Assembly (NCBI GenBank): GCA_015075645.1
Contig: JABTUF010000004.1
Location: 372,001 to 436,000, forward strand
Direction: 5' to 3'
Source of the DNA: Burkholderiales bacterium
GTDB lineage: Bacteria; Pseudomonadota; Gammaproteobacteria; Burkholderiales; Casimicrobiaceae
Length of the DNA: 64,000 nt
Part shown: in pieces, positions 49,446 to 59,335 of the stretch
Layout: each line of letters begins with the position of its first letter
How positions within the stretch are numbered: the stretch's first letter is position 1
Notes under the pieces: generated by a model
What the model saw: the letters and a program-made list of their open reading frames with translations, nothing else
Told to the model about the DNA's origin: nothing
The model's database searches: none
Translations under genes and position numbers: made by a program

Positions 49446-50729
49446 GTCGGGCTGAAGCCCGACCCACCTCCCCTCCCGCAGGTCGGCCTTCAGGCCGACG
49501 CTGTTCCGTCGCATCGGCACACATCCCGTCGGGCTGAAGCCCGACCCACAGCGGATCAAGCCCGACCCACCTCCCCTCCCGTAGGTCGGCCTTCAGGCCG
49601 ACGCTGTTCCGTCGCATCGGCACACATCCCGTCGGGCTGAAGCCCGACCCACAGCGGATCAAGCCCGACCCACCTCCCCCCGTAGGTCGGCCTTCAGGCC
49701 GACGCTGTTCCGTCGCATCGGCACACATCCCGTCGGGCTGAAGCCCGACCCACAGCGGATCAAGCCCGACCCACCTCCCCGCCCGCAGGTCGGCGTCTTC
49801 AGGCCGACGCTGTTCCGTCGCATCGGCACACCTCGGCTGAAGCCCGACCCACAGCGGATCAAGCCTGACCCACCTCCGGCACGTAGGTCGGCCTTCAGGC
49901 CGACGCTGTTCCGTCGCATCGGCACACATCCCGTCGGGCTGAAGCCCGACCCACAGCGGATCAAGCCCGACCCACCTCCCCTCCCGTAGGTCGGCCTTCA
50001 GGCCGACGCTGTTCCGTCGCATCGGCACACATCCCGTCGGGCTGAAGCCCGACCCACAGCGGATCAAGCCCGACCCACCTCCCTCCCGCGGTCGGCCTTC
50101 AGGCCGACGCTGCTCCGTCGCATCGGCACATCCGTCGGGCCAGGCCCGACCCACAGCGGATCAAGCCCGACCACCTCCGTCCCGGGGTCGGCCACGGGTG
50201 ACGCTGTTCCGTGCGCATCGGCGCCATCCCGTCGGCTGAAGCCCGCAGCGCGCTAGCGGATCGAGCGCCCGACCACCTCCCGCGTAGGTCGGCCTTCAGG
50301 CCGACGCTGTTCCGTCGCATCGGCACACATCCCGTCGGGCTGAAGCCCGACCCACAGCGGATCAAGCCCGACCCACCACCCCTCCCGTAGGTCGGCCTTC
50401 AGGCCGACGCTGTTCCGTCGCATCGCATCGTCCCGTCGCCAGCCCGACCCACAGCGGATCGAGCCGAGATTCTCCCGTAGGGTCGACCATCAGGCCGACG
50501 CGTTCCGTCGCGGCGGCACGGCCGACGGGCTGAAGCCAGCTCGTCGCCCGACCCACTACCCCTCCCGTAGGTCGGCCTTCAGGCCGACGCTGTTCCGTCG
50601 CATCGGCACACATCCCGTCGGGCTGAAGCCCGACCCACAGCGGATCAAGCCCGACCCACCACCCGTCCCGCAGGTCGGCCTTCAGGCCGACAGCGCATCC
50701 CGCCGTCCTGGGCTGGCCTTCAGGCCGAC
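49446..50729. repeat. Tandem array of about 12 palindromic repeat units
   Basis: The whole gap between ftsY and rpoH is built of units of about 103 bases (spacing of the word GCATCGG: 103, 101, 105, 96, 103, 101, 96, 101, 103 and so on). Each unit has two hairpins, GTCGGGCTGAAGCCCGAC and GTCGGCCTTCAGGCCGAC, joined by CCACAGCGGATCAAG and GCTGTTCCGTCGCATCGGCA. Units near 50150-50280 and 50420-50560 are degraded. Open frames through it are repeats of one another and are not genes. The same hairpins occur at 38379-38507. Confidence 0.95.
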
Positions 50730-50809
50730 ACTTTTCCTGGGACTGGGAGACTGGGCAGCGATCGCGTCGGCCAAACCCGAGTCAGACACTCGGGAACTTC
50801 CGGCCCGGA

Positions 50810-50836
50810 TTAGCACTCTCACCCCGCGAGTGCTAA
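50810..50836 (+). promoter_or_regulatory. CIRCE operator (HrcA site) upstream of rpoH
   Basis: TTAGCACTC-N9-GAGTGCTAA is a perfect match to the CIRCE inverted repeat. It lies 62 bases before the rpoH ATG. CIRCE is bound by the repressor HrcA, which is released on heat shock. No HrcA gene lies in the window. Confidence 0.95.
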
Positions 50837-50898
50837 AATGGGTGCCGAACAGGGGCCCCGACGGGAGTCCCCGGTTCCTGGACGAAAGGAGACGATCG

Positions 50899-51759
<861 letters not shown>

Positions 51760-51779
51760 CCGTCCCGCCGCTCCACGAC

Positions 51780-51812
51780 GAACGCCGGCCTCGCGCCGGC
51801 GTTCTCGTTTGC
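51780..51812 (+). terminator. Intrinsic terminator of rpoH
   Basis: A 10-bp stem, GAACGCCGGC/GCCGGCGTTC (51780-51804), with a 5-base loop is followed by TCGTTTG. It lies 20 bases after the rpoH stop. Confidence 0.8.
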
Positions 51813-51864
51813 GCTGCCGTCTCGATGCCGGCGGGTCGCGCAGGACGCCGGGGGCTCGTGGCCG

Positions 51865-53751
51865 CTACAACTCGACCTGGGTGCCGAGTTCCACCACCCG
51901 GTTCGCCGGGACGTGGAAGAAGTCGGAGGCCTTGATCGCGTTCTTCGACATCGACGAGAACAGGCGCTCGCGCCACATCGCCATGCCGGGACGCACCGAC
52001 GGGATCAGCGTCTCCCGCGACACGAAGAACGACGTCTCCATCATCTCGAAGCGGAACCCCGACCGGTCCGCGAGTTCCATCACCTCGGGCACGTCCGGGT
52101 CCTCCTTGAAGCCGTAGTACGCGCGCATCCGCGTGAACTCGCAGCCCAGGTCCTCGATCTCGAGGCGCTCGTCGATCGCGACGTACGGGATGTCCCGCGT
52201 CACGACCGTGAGGAACACGACGCGCTCGTGCAGCACCTTGTTGTGCTTGAGGTTGTGCAGGAGCGCGTGCGGGACCTGGTCGGGCGTCGAGGTCAGGAAC
52301 ACCGCGGTGCCCTCGACGCGCACCGGCGGCGCGAGTTCGATCGACTGGATGAACTCGCGCAGCGGCAGCGCGTCCTCGGAGAGGCGGTCCATCAGGACCT
52401 TGCGTCCGCGCTTCCAGGTCGTGAGGAGCGTGAACACCACCGCGCCGATCAGGAGCGGGAACCAGCCGCCGTCGGGGATCTTGAGCGAGTTCGACGCGAG
52501 GAACGCGGTGTCGATCAGCGCGAGCGGCGCGGCGATCCCGAAGGCGACCAGGCGCGGCCACTTCCACAGCCGGCGCATCACGAAATAGATCAGGATCGAA
52601 TCGATCAGCATCGACATCGTGACCGCGATCCCGTACGCGCCGGCGAGCGCGCTCGAGCTCTGGAAGCCGACGACCAGGAGAGCGACCGCCACGAGGAGCG
52701 TCCAGTTGATGAAGGGCACGTAGATCTGGCCCATCGTCTTCTCGGAGGTGTGCCGGATCGCGATTCGCGGGCAGTAGCCCATCTGCACCGCGGCGCGCGC
52801 GATGGAGTAGGCGCCGGAGATGACGGCCTGCGACGCGATCACCGCGGCCGCGGTCGCGAGGACGACGAGCGGCGGGAGCGCCCAGCCCGGCGCGAGCAGG
52901 TAGAACGGATTGCGGATCGCCGTCGGATCCGACAGGAGCAGCGCGCCCTGCCCGAAGTAGTTCAGCACCAGCGCGGGCATCACGAAGAAGAGCCACGCCC
53001 GCCGGATCGGCTTCACGCCGAAGTGCCCCATGTCCGCGTAGAGCGCCTCCGTCCCGGTGACCGCCAGCACGACGGCGCCGAGCGCGAGGAACGTGGCCCT
53101 CGGGTGGTTCACCGCGAAGCCGACCGCGTGGGTGGGCGAGAGCGCCGCGAGCACCGAGGGGTTGAGCCAGAGCTGGTGGATGCCGAGGAGCGCGAGCGCG
53201 ACGAACCACAGGGCGCAGACCGGCCCGAAGAGCGCGCCGACCGATCCGGTCCCGTGCTTCTGGATCGCGAACAGCGCGATCAGGATGACGAGCGCGAGCG
53301 GCACCACGTACGGATCGAGCGCCGGCGTCATCACCTCGATGCCCTCGATCGCGCCCAGCACCGTGACCGCGGGCGTGATCATCGCGTCGCCGAAGAACAT
53401 CGCCGCGCCGAAGATCCCGAGTCCGACGAGCCACCAGCGCAACCGGCTCTCGCGCGCGAGCCGTCCCGACACGAGCGCGGTCAGCGCGAGGATGCCGCCC
53501 TCGCCGCGGTTGTCGGCTCGCATGATCAGCGTCACGTACTTGAAGGTGACGATGATCATCAGCGCCCAGAACACGATCGACAGCAGGCCCAGCACGCTCT
53601 CGGCGTTGAGGACGAGGCCGTGGTGCGGCCCGAACACCTCGCGCATCGTGTACAGCGGCGAGGTGCCGACGTCGCCGAACACGACGCCGATCGCGCCGAG
53701 CATCAGCACGCCCATCGGCTGACGGGTTCCGGGGGCCTCCGGCGCGCTCAT
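51865..53751 (-). CDS. kup: Low-affinity potassium transporter Kup
   Basis: A 628-residue K+/H+ symporter of the KUP/HAK/KT family. About 12 hydrophobic helices fill residues 1-430, with the family start GVVFGDVGTSPLYTMREVFG. A cytoplasmic C-terminal domain follows, ending SRETLIPSVRPGMAMWRERL and the last beta part. It lies 18 bases after the ntrX-like stop, so it is the last gene of the def-fmt-rsmB-DUF4390-ntrY-ntrX-kup series. Confidence 0.96.
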   Translation of the reverse strand: MSAPEAPGTRQPMGVLMLGAIGVVFGDVGTSPLYTMREVFGPHHGLVLNAESVLGLLSIVFWALMIIVTFKYVTLIMRADNRGEGGILALTALVSGRLARESRLRWWLVGLGIFGAAMFFGDAMITPAVTVLGAIEGIEVMTPALDPYVVPLALVILIALFAIQKHGTGSVGALFGPVCALWFVALALLGIHQLWLNPSVLAALSPTHAVGFAVNHPRATFLALGAVVLAVTGTEALYADMGHFGVKPIRRAWLFFVMPALVLNYFGQGALLLSDPTAIRNPFYLLAPGWALPPLVVLATAAAVIASQAVISGAYSIARAAVQMGYCPRIAIRHTSEKTMGQIYVPFINWTLLVAVALLVVGFQSSSALAGAYGIAVTMSMLIDSILIYFVMRRLWKWPRLVAFGIAAPLALIDTAFLASNSLKIPDGGWFPLLIGAVVFTLLTTWKRGRKVLMDRLSEDALPLREFIQSIELAPPVRVEGTAVFLTSTPDQVPHALLHNLKHNKVLHERVVFLTVVTRDIPYVAIDERLEIEDLGCEFTRMRAYYGFKEDPDVPEVMELADRSGFRFEMMETSFFVSRETLIPSVRPGMAMWRERLFSSMSKNAIKASDFFHVPANRVVELGTQVEL

Positions 53752-53769
53752 CGAAGGGACGCCGCGCCG

Positions 53770-55062
53770 TCAGCCCGGCGGCGTGCTGTCGTCGCCGCGG
53801 CGGGAGAAGCGGATGTTGAGCTGCTTCAGCTTGCGGTAGAGGTGCGTGCGTTCGAGGCCCGCCTTGTCCGCGACGCGGCTCATGTTGGCCTGCTCGCGGC
53901 CGAGGAGCTGCTCGAAGTAGATGCGTTCGAAGGCCTCGCGCGCCTCGCGGAGCGGCAGGTCGAAGAAGCGCGCGGTCAGCTCCGGGGCGACCGGCCCGCC
54001 GCCGGACGCGGCGGCGGATTCACCGATCAGGCGCTTCGCGTGGTCGGGCGAGATGTCGCCGCGCAGGAGTTTCAGGTTCGACACGACATTCGCGAGCTGG
54101 TCGAGATTGCCCGGCCAGTGCGCGTTCGCGAGCGTCGCGAGCGTCGCCGGCGGCAGGGTCGCGAGCAGCGGCTCCCCGGTGCCGCCCTCGCGCCAGTACC
54201 GCTCGATCAGCGGAGGGATGTCCTCGCGGCGCGCGCGGAGCGGCGGCAGCATCACCGATCCCGACGACAGCGCCGACAGCAGCGCGGCGTCGAAGCGTCC
54301 CTCGGCCGCGAGCGCGCCGAGGGGCTCGGCGGACGTCGCGACGAGCCCGATGCCCGGGCGCTCGAGCTTGGTGAGCAGGAACGCGAGGCCCTTCTGCTCC
54401 GCCTTCGAGTAGGCGCCGATCTCCGCACAGTAGATGGCGCCCTCGCCGGCATCCTCGAGGAGCGAGGCGGGGCCCGCGGCGAGACGCGCTCCGTCCGCGA
54501 GCGCGACCCACGGCGCGTCGCTCGCGCGCAAGGCCTGGGCGGCCGCATCGTGTCCGGTGCCCGGTTCGCCGAGGATCAGGATCGGCCGGCGCGCCGCGAG
54601 CAGGCCCTCGAGCTGCCGTTCGGCCTCGCGCACCGGCGCGCTCGTGCCGAGCGCCGAGAGCGACACGCGCCTCGGTTCGCGCGCGGCGGCGGACTTGAGC
54701 GCGCGCGCGATCGTGCCGAGGAGCTTGGCGAGGCCGATCGGCTTCTCGAGGAAGTCGAACGCGCCGATGCGGGTGGCCTCGACCGCGGTCTCGATCGTGC
54801 CGTGGCCCGACATCATGACCACCGGCATCGTGAGGAGCCCGCCGCTCCCCCATTCGCGCAAGAGCGTCACGCCGTCGGTATCGGGCATCCAGATGTCGAG
54901 CAGCACGAGCGAGGGCTGCGTCCGCGCGCGGTAGGCGCGCGCCTCGTGGGCGTTCTCGGCCACCGCGACGCGGTACCCCTCGTCCTGAAGGATCTCCGAC
55001 AGGAGTTCCCGGATGCCGACCTCGTCGTCGACGACGAGAATCTCTCGCGCGAGCGCGCTCAT
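53770..55062 (-). CDS. NtrX-like response regulator with degenerate AAA+ domain
   Basis: 430 residues from ATG 55062. The receiver domain (1-120) has VVDDEVG, the phospho-Asp in VLLDIWMPDTDG and the Lys in FLEKPI. The AAA+ domain (about 135-350) has a Walker A of GEPGTGHDAAA, with His for the usual Lys, and no GAFTGA loop (GAYSKAEQ at that place), so contact with sigma-54 and ATP hydrolysis are unlikely. A Fis-type helix-turn-helix (SRVADKAGLERTHLYRKLKQ) is at the C-terminus. It probably acts as a DNA-binding regulator without sigma-54. It is paired with the NtrY-like kinase 61 bases upstream. Confidence 0.9.
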   Translation of the reverse strand: MSALAREILVVDDEVGIRELLSEILQDEGYRVAVAENAHEARAYRARTQPSLVLLDIWMPDTDGVTLLREWGSGGLLTMPVVMMSGHGTIETAVEATRIGAFDFLEKPIGLAKLLGTIARALKSAAAREPRRVSLSALGTSAPVREAERQLEGLLAARRPILILGEPGTGHDAAAQALRASDAPWVALADGARLAAGPASLLEDAGEGAIYCAEIGAYSKAEQKGLAFLLTKLERPGIGLVATSAEPLGALAAEGRFDAALLSALSSGSVMLPPLRARREDIPPLIERYWREGGTGEPLLATLPPATLATLANAHWPGNLDQLANVVSNLKLLRGDISPDHAKRLIGESAAASGGGPVAPELTARFFDLPLREAREAFERIYFEQLLGREQANMSRVADKAGLERTHLYRKLKQLNIRFSRRGDDSTPPG

Positions 55063-55123
55063 CGGACCGTCTCCGCCGACATGGCTGCCGCGCGTCGTTG
55101 CGCGCCTTCGACATTCGTCATCG

Positions 55124-57274
55124 TCATGCCTTCGCCAGCGGGAGGGTGATCGCCACGCGTGCGCCGTGCGGCGCGAGGTTCGAGATCGAGACGCGGCCGC
55201 CATGCTCGTCGACGATCTTGCGCACGATCGCGAGGCCGAGCCCGGTGCCTTTCGCCTTGGTGGTCACGTAGGGTTCGAACGCGTGCGCGAGCACGTCGGG
55301 CGGGAATCCCGGCCCGCCGTCCGCGACCGTGAGCGTCGCCTCGCCGGCGTCCGCCGCGGCGCGGAGCGCGACCGCGCACGACGCATCGTCGCGGTCGGCT
55401 TGCGCCTCGATCGCGTTCTTCAGGAGATTGTGCAGGACCTGGCGCAAGCGCGTGGGCTCTCCCTGAACGACGACCGGAGCGCCCGGAAGGTCCAGCGAGA
55501 CGGCGGGTCGCAGATTGTCGTACAGGGCGAGCACGTCGAGCAAGAGGGCGGAGAGGTCGACCGCCTGCATCTGGCCGGGGCGCGGCTGCCGCGCGTAGAC
55601 CGCGAAGTCGTCGACCATGTGCTTCATCGCCGCCACCTGGCTCACGATGGTCTGCGTGCCGCGCTTCAGCGTCTCCTGGTCCGTGCCTTCGAGCCGACTC
55701 TCGAGCTTCACGGCGAGCCGCTCGGCGGAGAGCTGGATCGGCGTCAGCGGATTCTTGATCTCGTGTGCGAGGCGGCGCGCGACCTCGGCCCAGGCGGCGT
55801 CGCGCTGCGCCTGCACGAGTTCGGACACGTCGTCGAACACGACGATGTAGCCGTGCGGCTCCCCGGGCAGCCGCGAGCCGCGCATCAGCAGCGTGCGGGA
55901 GAGATTCCCGACCGCGCAGGGCGCCTCGCGCTGCCACTGGCCCTCGCGCGCGCCGCGGAAGCCCTCGGCGACGAGTTCCGCGAACGGCGCGAGCGAAGGC
56001 AGGCGGCGCCCCCACTCGGAGAGCGGCACGCCCGCGAGCTCGGCGATCGGCTGCTGCAGGATCACGCTCGCGCTCGGGTTCGCGGTGCGCAGGCGCTCGC
56101 GGTCGTCGAACGCGAGCACGCCCGCGGAGAGGTTGCCGAGGATGCTCTCGAGGTAGGCGCGCGTGGTCTCGATCGCGCGGCGCGACTCCTCGTCGCGCGC
56201 GTGCGCGTCGGCGAGCTGGCCGGTCATCGTGTTGAACGACTCGGTCAGCACGCCCAGCTCGTCGCGCGAGGTGACCGGCTGGCGGCGCGTGAAATCGCCC
56301 TGCGCGACCGCGCGCGTGCCTTCGGCCAGGAGGCCGAGCGGCGCGCTGAAGCGCTCCGAGAGCACGACCGCGAGCCCCAGCGCCGAGGTGAGCGCGAGGA
56401 GCAGCGTGAGGGTCAGCGTGAGCGCGTACAGGCGCTCGAGCGCCTGCCGCGTGAACGCGATCTCCTGGTAGTCGCGGTAGCCCGCCTCCGCCTTCTCGAT
56501 CTCCTGCGCGAGCGAGCGGGGCACCGGCTCGATCAACTGCAGGAAGCGGATGGGCTCGCGGCGGTCGGCGCTGTTGACCGGGACGACCACGCGCAACTGG
56601 AATCCGCCGGCGGGCAGCGGATCGATCGACGAGTACGGGAGCTGCAGCCGCGCGCGTCGCGTCGCCTGCGCGGGCGGCGGTTCCGGCGACACCGGGCCGC
56701 CCGCCGCGCCCGCCACGGCGAGCACCCCGCCCGAGGCCGAGAAGAGCGCGGCCTCCGACACTCCGAGCTGCTCGGTCGCGCGCGACAGCACCAGCGCGCT
56801 CTGGCCGGTCGCCTCGCCCAGTTGCTCGGCGATCTGCGTCGCCTTGTTGGTCGCCTCGCGCGCGAGGTAGTCGAGCGCGTTGCGGGACAGCGCGAGCCCG
56901 CCTTCGAGCGCGCGGTCGACGCGCACGTCGAACCAGCTCTCGATCGAGCGCCCGAGGAACTGCACCGACACCGCGTAGACGAGCGCGCCGGGCAGGACCG
57001 CGACCAGCGCGAACAGCAGCACGAGCCGCGTCGCGAGCCGCGAGCCGAACACGCCCCGGCTGTAGTTGCGCCGCAACCGCCAGAGCTGCCCACCCACGAC
57101 GAGCATCAGGAGCCCGACCAGCGCGACGTTGATCACGAGGAGCGTGTCGTAGCCGCGCGCGAAGAGCTGCGTGTTCTCGGTGGCGGTCGCGAGCAGGAAC
57201 AGCGCGATCGCCGAGACGCTCGCCGACGCGATCAGGAGCCAGCGCAGACCGCGCGGGGTGAAGAGGCCGGTCAA
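55124..57274 (-). CDS. NtrY-like sensor histidine kinase
   Basis: 716 residues. The start is TTG 57274 with GAGG five bases upstream. It has two N-terminal membrane helices, a large periplasmic or extracytoplasmic region (about 100-285), a further helix, then HAMP (RFSAPLGLLAEGTRAVAQGD), PAS, and a kinase core with H-box RRLAHEIKNPLTPIQLSAE, N-box LHNLLKNAIEAQ and G-box GTGLGLAIVRKI. It signals to the NtrX-like regulator. The pair next to rsmB is typical of Betaproteobacteria and may sense redox or nitrogen state; the signal is unknown. Confidence 0.94.
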   Translation of the reverse strand: MTGLFTPRGLRWLLIASASVSAIALFLLATATENTQLFARGYDTLLVINVALVGLLMLVVGGQLWRLRRNYSRGVFGSRLATRLVLLFALVAVLPGALVYAVSVQFLGRSIESWFDVRVDRALEGGLALSRNALDYLAREATNKATQIAEQLGEATGQSALVLSRATEQLGVSEAALFSASGGVLAVAGAAGGPVSPEPPPAQATRRARLQLPYSSIDPLPAGGFQLRVVVPVNSADRREPIRFLQLIEPVPRSLAQEIEKAEAGYRDYQEIAFTRQALERLYALTLTLTLLLALTSALGLAVVLSERFSAPLGLLAEGTRAVAQGDFTRRQPVTSRDELGVLTESFNTMTGQLADAHARDEESRRAIETTRAYLESILGNLSAGVLAFDDRERLRTANPSASVILQQPIAELAGVPLSEWGRRLPSLAPFAELVAEGFRGAREGQWQREAPCAVGNLSRTLLMRGSRLPGEPHGYIVVFDDVSELVQAQRDAAWAEVARRLAHEIKNPLTPIQLSAERLAVKLESRLEGTDQETLKRGTQTIVSQVAAMKHMVDDFAVYARQPRPGQMQAVDLSALLLDVLALYDNLRPAVSLDLPGAPVVVQGEPTRLRQVLHNLLKNAIEAQADRDDASCAVALRAAADAGEATLTVADGGPGFPPDVLAHAFEPYVTTKAKGTGLGLAIVRKIVDEHGGRVSISNLAPHGARVAITLPLAKA

Positions 57275-57371
57275 CGGAACCTCGGGCCCGGCTGCGCGCG
57301 CGGCGATCCGGCCCGGGCGGTCGCGGTGCCGCGGTGCCGGGGGCGGTGCGGGGCAAGGGAGGTCGATGCGC

Positions 57372-57971
57372 TCATGGCGCGAACGAGAAACGCTTCCAGT
57401 CGCTCGCGAGCTGCCACTCGCGCGAGGCCAGCGCGTTCACCTGGAACGGCTTGGGCAGCTGATTCACGTCGAGCCGCAGCCGAACCGCCACCTCGTAGCG
57501 CACCCCGGCCTGCAACTCGTCGGCGCGCAGGATCGGCCGCGAGGTCACGCGGCCGATCAGCCGCTCGACCTCGGCGATCGACGCGAGATTCTGCGCGAAG
57601 AGCCCGCTCGCGACGCGGTACTGCTGCGTCAGCGGCGCGTAGGAGACCCGCCAGGTCGTCGCGGTCGAGTGCACCTTCTCGTCGAGCCAGTACCAGCGCG
57701 GCCGCGCGAGTTCGACGTCGAGCACGAAGTAGAGCGGCACGCCCTTCTGCAGCGCCTCCTCGAGCGTCGGGGTGAACGCGATCTCGAACTCGGCGTTGAG
57801 CACGACCTCGCCGTCCTCGACGCGCAACTCGGCGGTCTTCACCGGGATCGTGTCGGCGCGGGCGGCACCCGCCAGCGCGCCGAGCGCCACCGCCGCCGCC
57901 AAACCGAGCGCGCGCCGCCGCGCGGGATCGTCGGGCGCGGCGGAACGGAACGGGGTTGGCCGGGTCGTCAT
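57372..57971 (-). CDS. DUF4390 domain protein
   Basis: 199 residues from ATG 57971. A signal-like segment RRRALGLAAAVALGALAGAA ends near residue 39 (ARA), so it is probably exported. The DUF4390 part has LNAEFEIAFTPTLEEALQKG and PRWYWLDEKV. The function is unknown. It is conserved between rsmB and the ntrY-like kinase in this group, which suggests work in the same envelope-stress or signalling circuit. Confidence 0.9.
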   Translation of the reverse strand: MTTRPTPFRSAAPDDPARRRALGLAAAVALGALAGAARADTIPVKTAELRVEDGEVVLNAEFEIAFTPTLEEALQKGVPLYFVLDVELARPRWYWLDEKVHSTATTWRVSYAPLTQQYRVASGLFAQNLASIAEVERLIGRVTSRPILRADELQAGVRYEVAVRLRLDVNQLPKPFQVNALASREWQLASDWKRFSFAP

Positions 57972-58030
57972 GCCTCGGGTGAGGGCGGACCCGCAGCGTG
58001 CACGGTCGCGCATCGCGCGAGGCCGGGGCG

Positions 58031-59335
58031 TCACGCCTTGCGGAACCGCGCGTAGAAGAAACCGTCCTGATTGTGGGGCGCGCCCGGGAGCGAAGGCAAG
58101 AGTTGCCCCCCGCTCCCGCGCGCATCGGCCGGGAAATCGCAGCTTTCGCGCAACGCATCGGGGGTCCGGGCGGCGAAGGCCTCCGCCTGCGTCTCGTTCT
58201 CCTCGACGAACACCGAGCAGGTGACGTAGAGGAGCGTCCCGCCCCGCGCGAGGCAGCCCCACAGCGCGTCGAGCATCGCGGATTGCACCCGCGCGAACGA
58301 CGCCACGTCGCTCGCGCGGCGCAGCCACTTGACGTCGGGGTGCCGGCGCACGATCCCCGACGCCGTGCAGGGCACGTCCGCGACGATGCGGTCGAACGGC
58401 ACGCCGTCCCACCACGATGCGGGTGACGCCGCGTCGCCGGCGGCCACCTGCACGCGGCGGTCGGCGAGCCGCAGGCGTGCGAGATTCTCGTGCACGCGCA
58501 CGAGCCTCGACGCGTCGCTGTCGAGCGCGAGGAGCGCGACGTCGGCGCGCTCGAGGACGTGCGTCGCCTTGCCGCCGGGCGCGGCGCAGGCGTCGAGCAC
58601 GCGCTCGCCGTCGCGCGCGCCGAGGAGATGCGCCGCGAGCTGCGCGCCCGCATCCTGCACCGAGAACGCGCCCTCGTCGAAGCCGGGGAGTTCGCGCACC
58701 GGCCGCGCGGCCGCGAGGATCACGCCGCTCTCGCCCACCGGTTCGCACTCGACCGCCGCCGCGCGCAGGCGCGCGACGAGCGCCTCGCGCGAGTTGACGC
58801 GCAGGTTCGCCCGCAGCGTGAGCGGCGGACGCGCGTTGCCGGCCTCGAGGATGCGCTCCCACTCGCCCGGCCAGTCGCTTCGCACGCGCGCGATCCACCA
58901 GCGCGGATGCGACCAGCGCGCGACGGGCGTCGCGTTCACGCGCGCGAGCACGCCGTCGCGCTCGCGCAGGTATCGACGCAGCAGCGCGTTCGCGAGACCC
59001 TTCGCCTGCGGCCGCACCGCGTCGCCGGCGGCGGCCACCGCCCGGTCGACGACCGCATGCGGCTCCGCGCGCATGTGCTCGAGCTGATAGAGCGCCACCG
59101 CGAGGATCGCGACCAGCATCGGGTCGCCGGGCCTCTGGTGCGCGAGCGCGCGCACGATCGCCTCCAGCGTCCCCCAATGGCGCAGCGTCCCGTAGGCCAG
59201 TTCGTGCACGAACGAGCGCGCCGGCGACGCCTGCGCGGCCGAGTCCTCGAGCGCCTTCGCGAGCGTCGTGCCGGCCATCACGCGCACGATCGCGGCGGCG
59301 GCCTGGCGCTGCGAGGCGTCCATTCCGAGCGTCAC
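58031..59335 (-). CDS. rsmB: 16S rRNA (cytosine967-C5)-methyltransferase
   Basis: 434 residues from GTG 59335, which overlaps the fmt stop by GTGA; ATG 59323 would give four fewer. A NusB-like N-terminal domain (1-150; LAYGTLRHWGTLEAIVRALA) and a methyltransferase with ACAAPGGKATHVLE and two catalytic Cys in DVPCTASG and VTCSVF. It methylates C967 of 16S rRNA. def-fmt-rsmB order is standard. Confidence 0.96.
   Translation of the reverse strand: MTLGMDASQRQAAAAIVRVMAGTTLAKALEDSAAQASPARSFVHELAYGTLRHWGTLEAIVRALAHQRPGDPMLVAILAVALYQLEHMRAEPHAVVDRAVAAAGDAVRPQAKGLANALLRRYLRERDGVLARVNATPVARWSHPRWWIARVRSDWPGEWERILEAGNARPPLTLRANLRVNSREALVARLRAAAVECEPVGESGVILAAARPVRELPGFDEGAFSVQDAGAQLAAHLLGARDGERVLDACAAPGGKATHVLERADVALLALDSDASRLVRVHENLARLRLADRRVQVAAGDAASPASWWDGVPFDRIVADVPCTASGIVRRHPDVKWLRRASDVASFARVQSAMLDALWGCLARGGTLLYVTCSVFVEENETQAEAFAARTPDALRESCDFPADARGSGGQLLPSLPGAPHNQDGFFYARFRKA

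Noticed and set aside
49446..50729. CRISPR array
   Set aside because: The repeats are about 103 bases with internal hairpins and no unique spacers, and no cas genes are near.
51913..55149. A 1078-codon plus-strand open frame opposite kup and the ntrX-like gene
   Set aside because: It is antisense to two recognised genes, spans their intergenic gap and has no domain signature.
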